Below are positions 53,767 to 63,975 of a stretch of 64,000 bases of DNA, in pieces (position 1 is the stretch's first letter; each line of letters begins with the position of its first letter). The translations under genes were made by a program, and so were the position numbers. This DNA comes from Prescottella equi. GTDB lineage: Bacteria; Actinomycetota; Actinomycetes; Mycobacteriales; Mycobacteriaceae. Under the pieces are notes generated by a model, which searched no databases, had not been told where the DNA came from, and worked only from the letters and a program-made list of their open reading frames with translations. The DNA is taken from contig NZ_JAIVAH010000012.1 of NCBI RefSeq assembly GCF_020171745.1, positions 232,425-296,424 of the forward strand. The letters run 5' to 3'.

Positions 53767-53785
53767 ACAATTTAGCCAACCCTAA
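53767..53785. promoter_or_regulatory. Candidate IdeR/DtxR iron box
   Basis: On the minus strand the 19 bases read TTAGGGTTGGCTAAATTGT, matching 13 of 19 positions of the IdeR consensus (TTAGGTTAGGCTAACCTAA) by my count, including TTAGG and GGCTAA. Position and target gene function fit iron repression. Confidence 0.5.
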
Positions 53786-53810
53786 CGTGGCCGTGTCGGC
53801 GGCGTGACGG

Positions 53811-54407
53811 TCAGGGCGCGCCGGGGCGCTGGATGCGGCGGACCGCGGGCGTCATGCCCCACTCGTCGCGGCCCAGCCTGCTCAGCGGGGCGATCGCGGC
53901 GAACGCGGGCAGGCCGTCGTCGGCCAGCACCTCCGGCCGCACCGCCACCGCCAGCACGTCGCCCATCACGACGAACGACGTGCCCACCTCGACCACCTGC
54001 CGCAGCCGGCACTCGATCGCGACGGGGGAGTCCGCGACCCGCGGCGGGCGGACCCGCTCGCTCGGCTCGGCCGCGATGCCGAGCGCGGCGAACTCGTCGG
54101 TGCCCGGTTCGTACGGCGCCGAACTGGCGTTGACGGCGTCGAGCATCGCCTCGGTCGCCAGGTTCACCACGAACTCTCCGGTCGCCTCGACGTTCCGGAG
54201 GCTGTCCTTGCGGGTGACCGACGTGAACTGCACGACCGGCGGCTCGGCGCTCGACACCGTGAAGAAGCTGTACGGTGCCAGGTTCGGCACCCCGTCGGTC
54301 GACAGCGTCGACACCCACGCGATCGGACGCGGCACCACCGACGCGGTCAGCACCGGATAGAAGCGACCCGGACCCATCTCGGTGGGATCGAAGATTGTGC
54401 GCACCAT
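53811..54407 (-). CDS. Flavin reductase family protein (split beta-barrel)
   Basis: A 198-residue FMN-binding protein of the flavin reductase-like domain family. [20 protein letters not shown] (about 27-46) and [19 protein letters not shown] are characteristic, and the region with [15 protein letters not shown] forms the second half of the barrel. ATG 54405-54407. It may supply reduced flavin or act directly on a substrate. It is divergent from menD with 62 bases between. Confidence 0.85.
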   Translation of the reverse strand: MVRTIFDPTEMGPGRFYPVLTASVVPRPIAWVSTLSTDGVPNLAPYSFFTVSSAEPPVVQFTSVTRKDSLRNVEATGEFVVNLATEAMLDAVNASSAPYEPGTDEFAALGIAAEPSERVRPPRVADSPVAIECRLRQVVEVGTSFVVMGDVLAVAVRPEVLADDGLPAFAAIAPLSRLGRDEWGMTPAVRRIQRPGAP

Positions 54408-54469
54408 CCGACCATCGTGGCACCGCCCCTCCCGGCGCGTCGGCCGCCGCGTCTGCCAATCTGGAAGGC

Positions 54470-56116
54470 GTGAATCCGTCCACTGCGCAAGCCACCGCCG
54501 TCGTCGACGAACTGATCCGCGGCGGGGTCCGTGAGGTCGTGCTCTGCCCGGGTTCGCGCAACGCGCCGCTCGCGTTCGCGCTGCAGGCCGCCGACGCGGC
54601 CGGCCGGCTCCGTCTGCACCTGCGGATCGACGAGCGCACCGCCGGATTCCTGGCGATCGGTCTCGCCGTCGCGAGCGGGCAGCCGGTCCCGATCGTCATG
54701 ACGTCGGGCACGGCGGTCGCCAACCTCGGGCCCGCGGTGCTCGAGGCGAACTATGCGCGCATCCCGCTGATCGTGCTCAGCGCCAACCGGCCCTACGAGA
54801 TGCTCGGCACCGGCGCCAACCAGACCGTGGAGCAGTTCGGCCTGTTCGGCAGCCAGGTGCGGGCCGCGATCAGCCTCGGCCTCGCCGAGGAGTCCGGCGA
54901 CGAGTCGATGCGTGGTATCCGCTTCGACGAGCAGAACAGCCAGTGGCGGAGCGCGGTGTGCCGGGTGCTCGCCGCCGCCCGCGGCACCCGGTCCGGCAAC
55001 GCCGGTCCCGTCCACTTCGACATCCCGCTGCGCGAGCCGCTGGTCCCGGACATGCGCGCGCAGGGCCTGGTCCCGGAGGGGCGCCCCGGCGGTGCCGCGT
55101 GGACCACGACCGCCCACGCCACCCTCGACGTCCCGGTGGACCTCGACATCACCGCCGACACGGTCGTCGTCTCGGGGCACGGCTCCGCCTACCGGCCGGA
55201 GCTGGCGAACCTGCCGACGGTTGCCGAACCGACCGCGCCGATGCACGGCATCCCGCTGCACCCGCTCGCACTGCCGCAGCTCAAGCCGCGCCAGGCGATC
55301 ATCACCGGCCGTCCCACGCTGCACCGTCCGGTGTCGAAGCTGCTGGCCGACCCGTCCGTCGCGGTGTACGCGCTCACGACGGGCCCACGCTGGCCCGACG
55401 TCTCGGGCAACGTCCTCGCGACCGGCACCCGCGCCGTCGTGACGGGGGAGCCGGATCCCGCGTGGATCGCGCGCTGCCGGCACCTGTCCGAGCACGCCGA
55501 CAAGGCCGTCCGCTCGCAGCTCGACTCCCACCCGAAGGCCACCGGGCTGCACGTCGCCGCGGCAGTCATGGACGCGCTGTCCGACGGCGACCAGCTGCTG
55601 CTCGGCGCGTCGAACCCGGTGCGTGACGCCGCGCTCGTCAGCTACCCGCGGCCGGGGGTGAAGGTGCTCTCCAACCGCGGGGTCGCCGGCATCGACGGCA
55701 CCGTGTCGACCGCGGTCGGGGCCGCGCTCGCGTACGAATCGGAGGGTCGCACCGTCGCCCTGCTCGGTGACCTGACCTTCCTGCACGACGCGTCCGGCCT
55801 GCTCATCGGCACCGGGGAACCGCGGCCGTCCGACCTGACGATCGTCGTCGCCAACGACGACGGCGGCGGCATCTTCGAACTGCTCGAGCAGGGCGATCCG
55901 CAGTACGCCGGGGTGTTCGAGCGGGTCTTCGGGACCCCGCACGGCATGGACCTGGCCGCGCTGTGCGCCGCCTACCGGGTGCCGCACCGCCGGGTCGACC
56001 TCGCCGAGCTCACCGCGGTGCTCGCGGGCCCCGGTGAGGGCATCCGAGTCCTCGAGGTCACCACCGAGCGTTCGGGCCTGCGGGAGCTGCACGCCGCCGT
56101 GCGAGCGCAGCTGTGA
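54470..56116 (+). CDS. menD: SEPHCHC synthase (MenD)
   Basis: Thiamine-diphosphate enzyme adding 2-oxoglutarate to isochorismate, the committed step of menaquinone synthesis. 548 residues. FRont motif [20 protein letters not shown] (about 24-43), [17 protein letters not shown] with the catalytic Glu, and the ThDP-binding [14 protein letters not shown] ... [11 protein letters not shown] near the C-terminus are present. The GTG start at 54470 opens [16 protein letters not shown]. The stop overlaps the DUF3592 gene by four bases. Confidence 0.95.
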   Translation: MNPSTAQATAVVDELIRGGVREVVLCPGSRNAPLAFALQAADAAGRLRLHLRIDERTAGFLAIGLAVASGQPVPIVMTSGTAVANLGPAVLEANYARIPLIVLSANRPYEMLGTGANQTVEQFGLFGSQVRAAISLGLAEESGDESMRGIRFDEQNSQWRSAVCRVLAAARGTRSGNAGPVHFDIPLREPLVPDMRAQGLVPEGRPGGAAWTTTAHATLDVPVDLDITADTVVVSGHGSAYRPELANLPTVAEPTAPMHGIPLHPLALPQLKPRQAIITGRPTLHRPVSKLLADPSVAVYALTTGPRWPDVSGNVLATGTRAVVTGEPDPAWIARCRHLSEHADKAVRSQLDSHPKATGLHVAAAVMDALSDGDQLLLGASNPVRDAALVSYPRPGVKVLSNRGVAGIDGTVSTAVGAALAYESEGRTVALLGDLTFLHDASGLLIGTGEPRPSDLTIVVANDDGGGIFELLEQGDPQYAGVFERVFGTPHGMDLAALCAAYRVPHRRVDLAELTAVLAGPGEGIRVLEVTTERSGLRELHAAVRAQL

Positions 56117-56535
56117 CCCCGCGCGCCGCACGTCGTGCGGCGGTGTCGGTGATCGTCGTCGCGACCGGGATCTCGGTGCTCGCCGTGCTGCTGGTCCTCG
56201 CGGCGTGGCGAAACGACCGGACCATCGAGTCGGACATGGGCACCGCCACCGCGGAGGTGCTGTCCGCCGGCTCGCTGCGGTCGGCCGTCAGCTTCGTCAC
56301 CCCCGACGGCGTCACCCACAACCCCAAGCTGGGGGTGCTGTATCCGACCAATCTCACGGCGGGCCAGCGCATCGACGTCGAGTACGCGCGCAGCGAACCC
56401 GATCTCGTGCGGGTCGCCGGCAGGGACGCGAGCGTCGCGATCGTGCCGGCCGGATCGGTGATCGTCATCACCTGGTTCGTGGCGCTGCCGGTGCTGCTGG
56501 TGCTCCGCCGCAGGGCCCGCGCCGGGGGTTCCTGA
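56113..56535 (+). CDS. DUF3592-like membrane protein (Rv0556-like)
   Basis: A 140-residue protein. An N-terminal helix (about 10-33) and a C-terminal helix (about 113-132) flank an outer or cytoplasmic beta domain with [20 protein letters not shown], the usual DUF3592 strand. Its tail is Arg-rich. GTG 56113 is coupled to menD. Role unknown, but the place next to menD is conserved in Mycobacteriales. Confidence 0.78.
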   Translation: MTPRAARRAAVSVIVVATGISVLAVLLVLAAWRNDRTIESDMGTATAEVLSAGSLRSAVSFVTPDGVTHNPKLGVLYPTNLTAGQRIDVEYARSEPDLVRVAGRDASVAIVPAGSVIVITWFVALPVLLVLRRRARAGGS

Positions 56536-56571
56536 GAAGTTCACTCAGGAAGGGTTTCTATCCTCGACCGA

Positions 56572-57243
56572 ATGCGGAGAACTTCGGAGCGGGCCGGGAT
56601 GATGCTCGTCGCCGCGGCGGTCGTCGTGGTGGCCCTGTACCTGCTGCGCGGCGTCAGTGCGGCGATCTATCGTGCGATCGTCCCGCACACGGCGGACCTG
56701 CCCGGTATGGGGCTGATCGCGGACGTCGGACTGCTCGCGCTCGTCGCGCTGTTCGCGGTGCTCGCCGCCCAGATGTGGCGCACCCGCTCGCCGTACCTCG
56801 GCGACCTGCTGATGGGTGGCTTCGGCGTCGTCGTCGCGTACGCCCTCAGCGAGGTGGTCAAGGTCTTCGTGAGCGAGGACCGGCCGTGCCGCGTCGAACT
56901 CACGCTCGCCGACTGCCCGGCGCCCGGGGACTGGTCGTTCCCGAGCAACCACACCGTCATCGCGGTCGGCCTCGCGACGGCAATCGTGCTCGCGACCGAA
57001 CGGACGCTGTCGTCGCTGCAGCGTGGCCTGGTGATCGGGCTGGCCGCGCTGATCGCCCTCTCGCGGGTCCTGCAGGGCGTGCACTACCCGCACGACGTCC
57101 TGGCGGGCGCCGTCGTCGGATCCGCCGTCACGGTCGCCGTCGTCGCGATGCTGCTGCCGTGGGCGCACAACCGGGCGCGCTCGCTCGCCCGCCGACCGGC
57201 GCGAACGACCGAGGACAACCCGGCGGCCGATGTCGACGCGTGA
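56572..57243 (+). CDS. PAP2-family membrane phosphatase
   Basis: A 223-residue polytopic phosphatase. The three catalytic blocks are visible: KVFVSEDRP (about 99-107), WSFPSNHT (about 122-129) with the acid/base His, and [13 protein letters not shown] (about 164-176) with the nucleophile His. It acts on lipid or isoprenoid pyrophosphates; the place between menD and menG suggests prenyl-phosphate handling, but this is inference. ATG 56572 start. Confidence 0.9.
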   Translation: MRRTSERAGMMLVAAAVVVVALYLLRGVSAAIYRAIVPHTADLPGMGLIADVGLLALVALFAVLAAQMWRTRSPYLGDLLMGGFGVVVAYALSEVVKVFVSEDRPCRVELTLADCPAPGDWSFPSNHTVIAVGLATAIVLATERTLSSLQRGLVIGLAALIALSRVLQGVHYPHDVLAGAVVGSAVTVAVVAMLLPWAHNRARSLARRPARTTEDNPAADVDA

Positions 57244-57265
57244 GCGGTTGGTAGCGTCTGACGCC

Positions 57266-57964
57266 GTGGCAGATACACACGGCTTGCGGGCCTCGCTCGA
57301 CAAGAAGCCGCACGAGGTCGCGTCGATGTTCGACGGGGTCGCGAAGCGATACGACCTGACGAACACGGTGCTCTCGTTCGGTCAGGACCGCAGTTGGCGC
57401 AAGGCGACCCGGGCCGCGCTCGACCTGAAGCCGGGGGAGCGGGTCCTGGACCTCGCGGCCGGCACCGGCGTCTCCACGGTCGAACTCGGCCGCTCCGGCG
57501 CCTGGGTGGTGGCCACCGACTTCTCGAAGGGCATGCTGCAGGCCGGAATCGGCCGCCAGGTCCCGATGGTCGCCGGCGACGCGATGCACCTGCCGTACGG
57601 CGACGCCGTGTTCGACGCCGCCACGATCTCGTTCGGTCTGCGCAACGTCTCCGACTTCGACGCCGGTCTGCGCGAGATCGCCCGCGTCACCAAGCCGGGC
57701 GGACGTCTCGTCGTCAGCGAGTTCTCCACTCCGGTGTTCGGGCCGTTCCGCAAGGTCTACATGGAGTACCTGATGAAGGCGCTCCCGCAGGTCGCGCGCG
57801 CGGTCAGCAGCAACCCCGACGCCTACGTCTACCTGGCCGAGTCGATCCGGGCGTGGCCGACGCAGGAGCAGCTCGCCGAGCGCATCGAGGCCGCCGGCTG
57901 GAAGAACGTGCAGTGGCGCAACCTCACCGGTGGCGTCGTGGCGCTGCACCGCGCGACTCGCTGA
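57266..57964 (+). CDS. menG: Demethylmenaquinone methyltransferase
   Basis: SAM-dependent C-methylation giving menaquinone (UbiE family). 232 residues. [20 protein letters not shown] (about 15-34) is the family opening. SAM motif I is [16 protein letters not shown], and [20 protein letters not shown] with [13 protein letters not shown] follow. GTG 57266 gives the usual N-terminus. It lies 22 bases after the PAP2 gene. Confidence 0.95.
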   Translation: MADTHGLRASLDKKPHEVASMFDGVAKRYDLTNTVLSFGQDRSWRKATRAALDLKPGERVLDLAAGTGVSTVELGRSGAWVVATDFSKGMLQAGIGRQVPMVAGDAMHLPYGDAVFDAATISFGLRNVSDFDAGLREIARVTKPGGRLVVSEFSTPVFGPFRKVYMEYLMKALPQVARAVSSNPDAYVYLAESIRAWPTQEQLAERIEAAGWKNVQWRNLTGGVVALHRATR

Positions 57965-57986
57965 TACCGCTCACGACAGACTCCGC

Positions 57987-59273
57987 TCAGGAGAACGGCG
58001 GCCGCGCATCCAGACGCAGGGACCCGGCGCCCGAGGTCCGCCACGCGCGGGCCACGGCGTCGGCGTCCGCGTCGGTGACGAGGTTGCCCATCACCCGCAC
58101 CGCGACGGTCATCATCGCGCGCGAGCGCATCGCCACGGGCCCGGTCGCCGGCAGGAACCGGGCCAGCGTCAGCAGGCCCGCGAGACGACGCGCGATCGAG
58201 AACGCGCGGCCGTACCGGTCCCGCAGGATCGCGGGCCACACGTCGGTCAGGTCGGCGTCGTCCAGGATCCGAGCCACCAGGCGCCCGCCCTCGAGCCCGT
58301 AGTCGATGCCCTCGCCGTTGAGCGGGTTCACGCACGCGGCGGCGTCGCCGATCAGCGCCCAGTTGCGTCCGGCCACGTTCGAGACGGCGCCACCCATCGG
58401 CAGCAGCGCCGACGCCACCGAATGCACGTCGCCGTCCAGCTGCCACTCGGTACGACGCTGCGCGACGTACAGATCGAGCAGCGGGCGCAGCGCGCCGGGC
58501 GCCGGACGTTTCGCCGTGGCGAGCGTGCCGACGCCGATGTTCACCTCGCCGGTCGCGAGCGGGAAGACCCAGCCGTAGCCGGGCTGCAGCGCGCCGGCGT
58601 CGTCACGCAGTTCCAGGTGCGAGGTGATCCACGGATCGTCGCTGCGCCCCGACGGCGCGTACGCGCGGGCCGCGACGCCGTACGCGGTGTCCCGGTGCCA
58701 CTGCCGTCCCAGTTGCTTGCCGAGCGTCGAGCGAACGCCGTCGGCGACGATCAGCTTCTCGCAGCCGACGGTGTGCGTGCCGTTCGCGGTCTTCACCGTC
58801 ACCGCCCGCACCCGGTCGCCGTCCCGTTCGACGCCGACGACCTTCGCGCCCTGCACCATCTGCGCACCGGCCTCCACCGCCGTGCGCCGCAGACGGTCGT
58901 CGAGTTCGGTCCGGGGAACCGCGCTCCCCACCGCGGGCAGCTCTCCGCCCGGCCACGGCAACTCCAGTTCGCGCCCCCAGCCGGTGAGCCGCAGCCCGCG
59001 GTTGATCGTCCGGCCGCGGACCCACTCGCCGAGACCGAGGTGATCGAGTTCGGCGACCGCGCGGGGCGTCAGCCCGTCACCACAGGTCTTGTCGCGGGGG
59101 AACGTGGCTGCATCGAGAAGCAGGACGTCACGTCCGTCGCGCGCCGCCCACGTCGCAGCCGCGGAACCGGCCGGACCTGCGCCGACGACCAGGACTTCCG
59201 TGCTCGACGGCAGATGCGGCGAGGAGTTCGGGGCATCGCTGGACCCAGCGGTCGGGAATTGTTCGGCCACCAC
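57987..59273 (-). CDS. menJ: Geranylgeranyl reductase-family flavoprotein (menaquinone reductase MenJ)
   Basis: A 428-residue FAD enzyme. The N-terminal FAD motif VLVVGAGPAGSAAATWAARD is at about 27-46, DKTCGDGLTPRAV follows, and LIGDAAACVNPLNGEGIDYG is the second FAD contact. The homologue Rv0561c saturates the beta-isoprene unit of menaquinone. Here it converges with menG and diverges from a prenyl synthase. GTG 59271-59273; GTG 59268-59270 would remove one residue. Confidence 0.9.
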   Translation of the reverse strand: MVAEQFPTAGSSDAPNSSPHLPSSTEVLVVGAGPAGSAAATWAARDGRDVLLLDAATFPRDKTCGDGLTPRAVAELDHLGLGEWVRGRTINRGLRLTGWGRELELPWPGGELPAVGSAVPRTELDDRLRRTAVEAGAQMVQGAKVVGVERDGDRVRAVTVKTANGTHTVGCEKLIVADGVRSTLGKQLGRQWHRDTAYGVAARAYAPSGRSDDPWITSHLELRDDAGALQPGYGWVFPLATGEVNIGVGTLATAKRPAPGALRPLLDLYVAQRRTEWQLDGDVHSVASALLPMGGAVSNVAGRNWALIGDAAACVNPLNGEGIDYGLEGGRLVARILDDADLTDVWPAILRDRYGRAFSIARRLAGLLTLARFLPATGPVAMRSRAMMTVAVRVMGNLVTDADADAVARAWRTSGAGSLRLDARPPFS

Positions 59274-59404
59274 CCCAGTATCTTCTCAGGCCGACGTTGC
59301 GCGACGCGGCCAGGGCAGGTGTGGTGCCGAGCGTTGTTGACGCTAGGTTCACTAGCGTGGTTTCTGCGTTTTCCGGGCGTGCTGGGGCGTCACCGACTAC
59401 AGGA

Positions 59405-60433
59405 ATGAGTACTGACATCGTGAGCACTGAGGGGTCGACCACTGTCGTCGCCGGAGTCGATCTCGGCGACCAGCAGCTCGCGGACGTCGTGCGCGACGGG
59501 CTCGCCCGCGTCGAGGAGCTTCTCGTCAGCGAACTGTCCGACGGTGAGGACTTCCTCACCGAGGCGGCGTTGCACCTCGCGAAGGCCGGTGGCAAGCGGT
59601 TCCGTCCGCTGTTCACCGTGCTGACCGCCCAGCTCGGGCCGCAGGGCTCGGATCCGGCCGTGGTCACCGCGGCCACCGTCGTCGAACTCGTGCACCTCGC
59701 GACGCTGTACCACGACGACGTGATGGACGAGGCCACGATGCGCCGCGGCGCGCCCAGTGCGAACGCGCGCTGGGGCAACAGCATCGCGATCCTCGCCGGC
59801 GACTACCTGTTCGCGCACGCGTCGCGCCTGGTGTCGACGCTCGGCCCGGAGGCCGTCCGGATCATCGCCGAGACGTTCGCCGAACTGGTCACCGGCCAGA
59901 TGCGCGAGACGATCGGCGCGCGCGAGAAGCAGGACCCGGTCGAGCACTACCTCAAGGTCGTGTGGGAGAAGACCGGCTCGCTCATCGCTGCCAGCGGCCG
60001 CTTCGGCGGCACGTTCTCGGGCGCCGACGCCGACCAGATCGCGCGCCTCGAGCGTCTCGGTGACGCCGTCGGCACCGCGTTCCAGATCGCCGACGACATC
60101 ATCGACATCTCCTCGGCGTCCGAGCAGTCCGGCAAGACCCCCGGCACCGACCTGCGCGAGGGCGTCCACACGCTGCCCGTGCTGTACGCGCTGCGCGAGG
60201 AGGGCGCCGACGCCGACCGGCTGCGGGTCCTGCTCGACGGCCCGGTCACCGACGACGACGCCGTTGCCGAGGCCCTCGAACTGCTCGACCGCTCGCCCGG
60301 CATGGCCGCCGCCAAGGCGAAGCTCGGCGAGTACGCCGACCGAGCCCGTGCCGAGTTGGCCCAGCTGCCGCAGGGGCCGGCGAACGACGCGCTCGTGCGA
60401 CTCGTCGACTACACCGTCGAACGCGTCGGCTGA
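59405..60433 (+). CDS. Long-chain polyprenyl diphosphate synthase (GrcC1-like)
   Basis: Builds the isoprenoid side chain used by MenA. 342 residues. FARM region LYHDDVMDEATMRRG (about 101-115), AGGKRFRPLF (about 61-70) before it, and SARM region QIADDIIDISSASEQSGKTP. ATG 59405 is chosen; GTG 59420 would trim five residues. The chain length product (octa- or nonaprenyl) cannot be read by eye. A strong terminator follows. Confidence 0.93.
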   Translation: MSTDIVSTEGSTTVVAGVDLGDQQLADVVRDGLARVEELLVSELSDGEDFLTEAALHLAKAGGKRFRPLFTVLTAQLGPQGSDPAVVTAATVVELVHLATLYHDDVMDEATMRRGAPSANARWGNSIAILAGDYLFAHASRLVSTLGPEAVRIIAETFAELVTGQMRETIGAREKQDPVEHYLKVVWEKTGSLIAASGRFGGTFSGADADQIARLERLGDAVGTAFQIADDIIDISSASEQSGKTPGTDLREGVHTLPVLYALREEGADADRLRVLLDGPVTDDDAVAEALELLDRSPGMAAAKAKLGEYADRARAELAQLPQGPANDALVRLVDYTVERVG

Positions 60434-60453
60434 TCAACTTCTGAAGTAGCCTG

Positions 60454-60490
60454 CGAACCAGCCCGGGAACCTTGTTCCCGGGCTGGTTCG
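60454..60490 (+). terminator. Terminator after the prenyl synthase
   Basis: Perfect 17-base arms (CGAACCAGCCCGGGAAC and complement) around CTT, 21 bases after the stop, then TTGT. Confidence 0.85.
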
Positions 60491-60538
60491 TTGTCAGGTC
60501 AGCAAGCCACACGGTTGTGAACAGGGAAGAGGCGAGTC

Positions 60539-61441
60539 GTGCACGGTTACGCAAACGGCGCGAAGACGTTCGGACTGCTGGTCGGAATGTCGGCGCTGAT
60601 CGTTTTCATCGGCTCGTTGTTCGGGAACCGCAACATTCTGATCTTCTCGATCCTGCTGGCCGTCGGTACCAACGCGTGGGCGTACTTCAACAGCGACAAG
60701 CTCGCGCTGCGGGCAATGCACGCCCAACCCATCACCGAGGTCCAGGCCCCGGTCATCTACAAGATCGTCCGCGAACTCGCGACGGCCGCGCACCAGCCCA
60801 TGCCGCGGCTCTACATCAGCCCCACGGCTGCGCCCAACGCGTTCGCGACCGGACGCAATCCGCGGCACGCCGCGGTGTGCTGCACGAGCGGCATCCTCGA
60901 CATCCTCGACGAACGCGAACTGCGGGCCGTACTGGGCCACGAGCTGTCGCACGTCTACAACCGCGACATCCTGATCTCGTCTGTGGCCGGCGCGATGGCC
61001 GCGGTCATCTCGGGTCTGGCGAACATGGCGATCTTCGCGAACATGTTCGGCGGACGTGACGGGCAGGGGACCAATCCGATTGCGCTGCTTCTCGTCTCGC
61101 TCCTGGGCCCGATTGCGGCGACGGTCGTCAAGCTCGCGGTGTCCCGGTCCCGGGAGTACCAGGCCGATCAGTCGGGCGCCGAGCTGACGGGCGACCCGCT
61201 GGCGCTCGCGTCGGCGCTGCGGAAGCTCGAGCGCGGCACGCAGGCCGCCCCGCTGCCGCCGGAACCGAAGATCGCGGCGCAGTCGCACATGATGATCGCC
61301 AACCCGTTCCGCCCCGGTGACCGGGTCAGCAAGATGTTCTCCACCCATCCGCCGATGGCCGACCGGATCGCGCGCCTGGAGAGGATGGCCGGCGGCGGCC
61401 CGTCCGACGGTGGTCTTCCCCCGACCTACCGGGAGCACTGA
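60539..61441 (+). CDS. htpX: HtpX membrane zinc metalloprotease
   Basis: Membrane protein quality-control protease (M48). 300 residues. Two N-terminal helices (about 8-50), the zinc motif [11 protein letters not shown] (HExxH, about 137-147), two further helices, then the third ligand in [11 protein letters not shown] and the closing [21 protein letters not shown] 60539 start. Next to the prenyl synthase as in M. tuberculosis. Confidence 0.94.
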   Translation: MHGYANGAKTFGLLVGMSALIVFIGSLFGNRNILIFSILLAVGTNAWAYFNSDKLALRAMHAQPITEVQAPVIYKIVRELATAAHQPMPRLYISPTAAPNAFATGRNPRHAAVCCTSGILDILDERELRAVLGHELSHVYNRDILISSVAGAMAAVISGLANMAIFANMFGGRDGQGTNPIALLLVSLLGPIAATVVKLAVSRSREYQADQSGAELTGDPLALASALRKLERGTQAAPLPPEPKIAAQSHMMIANPFRPGDRVSKMFSTHPPMADRIARLERMAGGGPSDGGLPPTYREH

Positions 61442-61454
61442 GCCGCTCGAGACG

Positions 61455-61504
61455 ACACAGGCCGCACACGTTCCCGTATCGACGGGAAGGTGTGCGGCCT
61501 GTGT
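61455..61504. terminator. Bidirectional terminator between htpX and the YajQ gene
   Basis: A 50-base hairpin: ACACAGGCCGCACAC and its complement, one mismatch, TTCCCGT/ACGGGAA, loop ATCG. It lies between convergent genes. Confidence 0.85.
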
Positions 61505-61522
61505 TTCGGCAGCGGGGTGGCG

Positions 61523-62014
61523 TCAGCGGTAGTTGACGAACTGCAGCGCGATCCCGAAGTCCTCGCCCTTGAGCAGCGAGATGACGGCCTGCAGGTCGTC
61601 TCGCTTCTTGCTGCTCACGCGCAGCTCCTCGCCCTGGATCTGGGCCTTGACGCCCTTGGGGCCCTCGTCGCGGATCTTCTTCGAGATCTTCTTCGCGTTC
61701 TCGCTGCTGATGCCCTGGACCAGGGATCCGCTCAGCTTGTAGATCTTGCCGGACTGCGCGGGCTCGCCGGCGTCGAACGCCTTGAGCGAGATGTCGCGAC
61801 GGATCAGCTTCTCCTTGAACACGTCGAGGGCCGCGGTGAGACGCTCCTCGGTGTCGGCGGTCAGCGTGATGGTCTCCTCGCCGGACCATTCGATGCTCGC
61901 CCCGGTGTTGCGGAAGTCGAACCGGGTGCCCAGCTCCTTCGCAGCCTGATGCAGAGCGTTGTCCACCTCTTGACGATCAACCTTGCTCACCACATCGAAG
62001 GACGAATCAGCCAC
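61523..62014 (-). CDS. YajQ-family nucleotide-binding protein
   Basis: A 163-residue protein of two ferredoxin-like domains. [20 protein letters not shown] (2-21) and [20 protein letters not shown] (about 124-143) are strict family marks; some members bind cyclic di-GMP, others RNA. GTG 62012-62014 start. Full family length. Confidence 0.92.
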   Translation of the reverse strand: MADSSFDVVSKVDRQEVDNALHQAAKELGTRFDFRNTGASIEWSGEETITLTADTEERLTAALDVFKEKLIRRDISLKAFDAGEPAQSGKIYKLSGSLVQGISSENAKKISKKIRDEGPKGVKAQIQGEELRVSSKKRDDLQAVISLLKGEDFGIALQFVNYR

Positions 62015-62180
62015 GGCACACTCCTGAATTCTTGGCGGTAGACCCCACCCGGACAGCGGTGGGTAGCCCTGACGCTATCGGGTCGCTACCCCCCGTATCC
62101 ACCCGGTTTGCGTATCTGGGGGGACTTCGATGTATTCTTCAATACGCGTCAGAGCGAGCAAGATACTCTGGGCGCAGCCC

Positions 62181-62263
62181 GGCAGATTGCCCGAGCGGCC
62201 AATGGGAGCGGACTGTAAATCCGTCGGCTTATGCCTACGTAGGTTCGAATCCTACATCTGCCA
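62181..62263 (+). tRNA. tRNA-Tyr (GTA)
   Basis: An 83-base class II tRNA. Acceptor GGCAGAT pairs with ATCTGCC, discriminator A at 62263, anticodon GTA at 62215-62217 in GGACTGTAAATCC, a long variable arm (GTCGGCTTATGCC region) and TTCGAAT in the T loop. CCA is not encoded. A terminator follows directly. Confidence 0.95.
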
Positions 62264-62267
62264 CACA

Positions 62268-62300
62268 TTCAGCCCCGACCTTGAAAAGGTCGGGGCTGAA
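62268..62300 (+). terminator. Terminator after tRNA-Tyr
   Basis: Perfect 15-base arms (TTCAGCCCCGACCTT and complement) around GAA, followed by CTGTTTTC. Confidence 0.85.
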
Positions 62301-62466
62301 CTGTTTTCGGGGCTCGTGTCGCCCCGACTCCGTCCGCTTGAGGTGTGATCCATCCCACTGATCGAGACCGCGGGGTTTCTTCGGGACCGGTGCTGTCTAG
62401 CGTCCGATCGTGAGTGGCGTCCGTCACAGGGCGGGTGCGCAGGAACGCGAAGGAGCCGATTCCGCG

Positions 62467-63963
62467 ATGACAGGTCTGATCGACGCGAACGAGACGTCAC
62501 CGAAGTTGCAGCACCCCGGCAGGCTGTTCATCGGCGGACGCTGGGTGGAGCCGTCCACGTCTGCCACGTTCGACGTCGTCAATCCCGCTACCGAAGAGGT
62601 CTTCCTCACCGTCGCGGAAGCCGACGCCCAGGACATGGCCCACGCTGTCGATGCCGCCCGCGACGCCTTCGACCGGGGCCCGTGGCCGCGGATGACCCAC
62701 GCCGAGCGCGCGACCTACCTGCGGGCGATCGGCGCCGGCATCCGCGAGCGCAGCGGCGAACTCGGTGCGATCTGGACCAGCGAGATGGGCATCCTCGCCG
62801 CCGTCTCCTCCTACGCCTCCGCCGGTTCCGGCGACGTCTTCGACTACTACGCGGGCCTGGCCGATACCTACGAGTGGGTCGAGGAGCACCAGCCCAGCTC
62901 GGGCCGGGGTGTCGGACTGCTCGTCCGTGAGCCGGTCGGCGTCGTCGCCGCGATCATCCCGTGGAACAGCCCCCTCGGCCTGCTCGCCAACAAGGTCGCC
63001 CCGGCGCTCCTCGCGGGCTGCACCGTCGTCGTCAAGGCGTCGCCGGAGGCTCCCGGCGCCGTCTACGCCTTCGCGGAGATCGCCGAGGCGTGTGGGCTGC
63101 CCGCCGGCGTCGTCAACGTCGTCACGGCCGATCGGGAAGTGTCGGAGCTGCTCGTGCGCAACCCCGGCGTCGACAAGGTCGCCTTCACCGGCTCCACCGC
63201 CGCCGGTCGTCGCATCGCATCGCTGTGCGGCGAGCGCATCGCCCGCTGCACGCTCGAACTCGGCGGCAAGTCCGCGGGCGTCATCCTCGACGACTACGAC
63301 CTCGCCGCCGCGGCACAGTCCATCGCGACGTCGGCGCGGCTCATGACGGGCCAGGTGTGCGCGTCGCTGACCCGCATCGTCGTCAGCCGCAACCGGCACG
63401 ACGAGTTCGTCGACGCGCTCGGCGCCGCGATGTCCGCGATCCGCGTCGGCAACCCGTTCGACACCGACACCGAGATGGGACCGCTCGCGATGTCCCGCCA
63501 GCTCGATCGGGTCGAGGGGCTCATCGCCAAGGGCTGCGAGGAGGGCGCCACGCTGGTCACCGGCGGGCGCCGGCCCGCGCACCTCGAGCGCGGCTTCTTC
63601 ATCGAGCCCACCGTCTTCGGAAACGTCGACAACAACTCGACCATCGCGCGTGAGGAGATCTTTGGCCCCGTCGTGAGCGTCATCGCGGCCGACGACGAGA
63701 ACCACGCCGTCGACATCGCGAACGACACCATCTACGGCCTCAACGCGTCCGTCTTCACGAACGACCTCGAACGCGCGTGGGCCGTCTCTCGGCAGCTGCG
63801 TTCCGGCACCGTCGGGCACAACGGCTTCAAGACCGACTTCGGAATCTCGTTCGGCGGGTTCAAGCAGTCCGGAATGGGCCGTGAGGGCGGGCTGGAGGGC
63901 CTGCAGCCGTATCTGGAGGCGAAGACCGTCCTGCTCGACGCGATGCCGCCGCGTCTGTCCTGA
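62467..63963 (+). CDS. Aldehyde dehydrogenase (NAD(P)-dependent)
   Basis: Oxidises an aldehyde to the acid. 498 residues, normal length. IPWNSPLGLLANKVAPALLA (about 160-179), FTGSTAAGRRIA (about 241-252), the catalytic Glu264 in LELGGKS, Cys298 in GQVCASLTR, and EEIFGPVVSV are all present. It resembles the betaine/phenylacetaldehyde-type group, but the substrate cannot be assigned. ATG 62467 has AAGGAG upstream. No partner gene is visible before the contig end. Confidence 0.93.
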   Translation: MTGLIDANETSPKLQHPGRLFIGGRWVEPSTSATFDVVNPATEEVFLTVAEADAQDMAHAVDAARDAFDRGPWPRMTHAERATYLRAIGAGIRERSGELGAIWTSEMGILAAVSSYASAGSGDVFDYYAGLADTYEWVEEHQPSSGRGVGLLVREPVGVVAAIIPWNSPLGLLANKVAPALLAGCTVVVKASPEAPGAVYAFAEIAEACGLPAGVVNVVTADREVSELLVRNPGVDKVAFTGSTAAGRRIASLCGERIARCTLELGGKSAGVILDDYDLAAAAQSIATSARLMTGQVCASLTRIVVSRNRHDEFVDALGAAMSAIRVGNPFDTDTEMGPLAMSRQLDRVEGLIAKGCEEGATLVTGGRRPAHLERGFFIEPTVFGNVDNNSTIAREEIFGPVVSVIAADDENHAVDIANDTIYGLNASVFTNDLERAWAVSRQLRSGTVGHNGFKTDFGISFGGFKQSGMGREGGLEGLQPYLEAKTVLLDAMPPRLS

Positions 63964-63975
63964 CAGACGAGTGGT

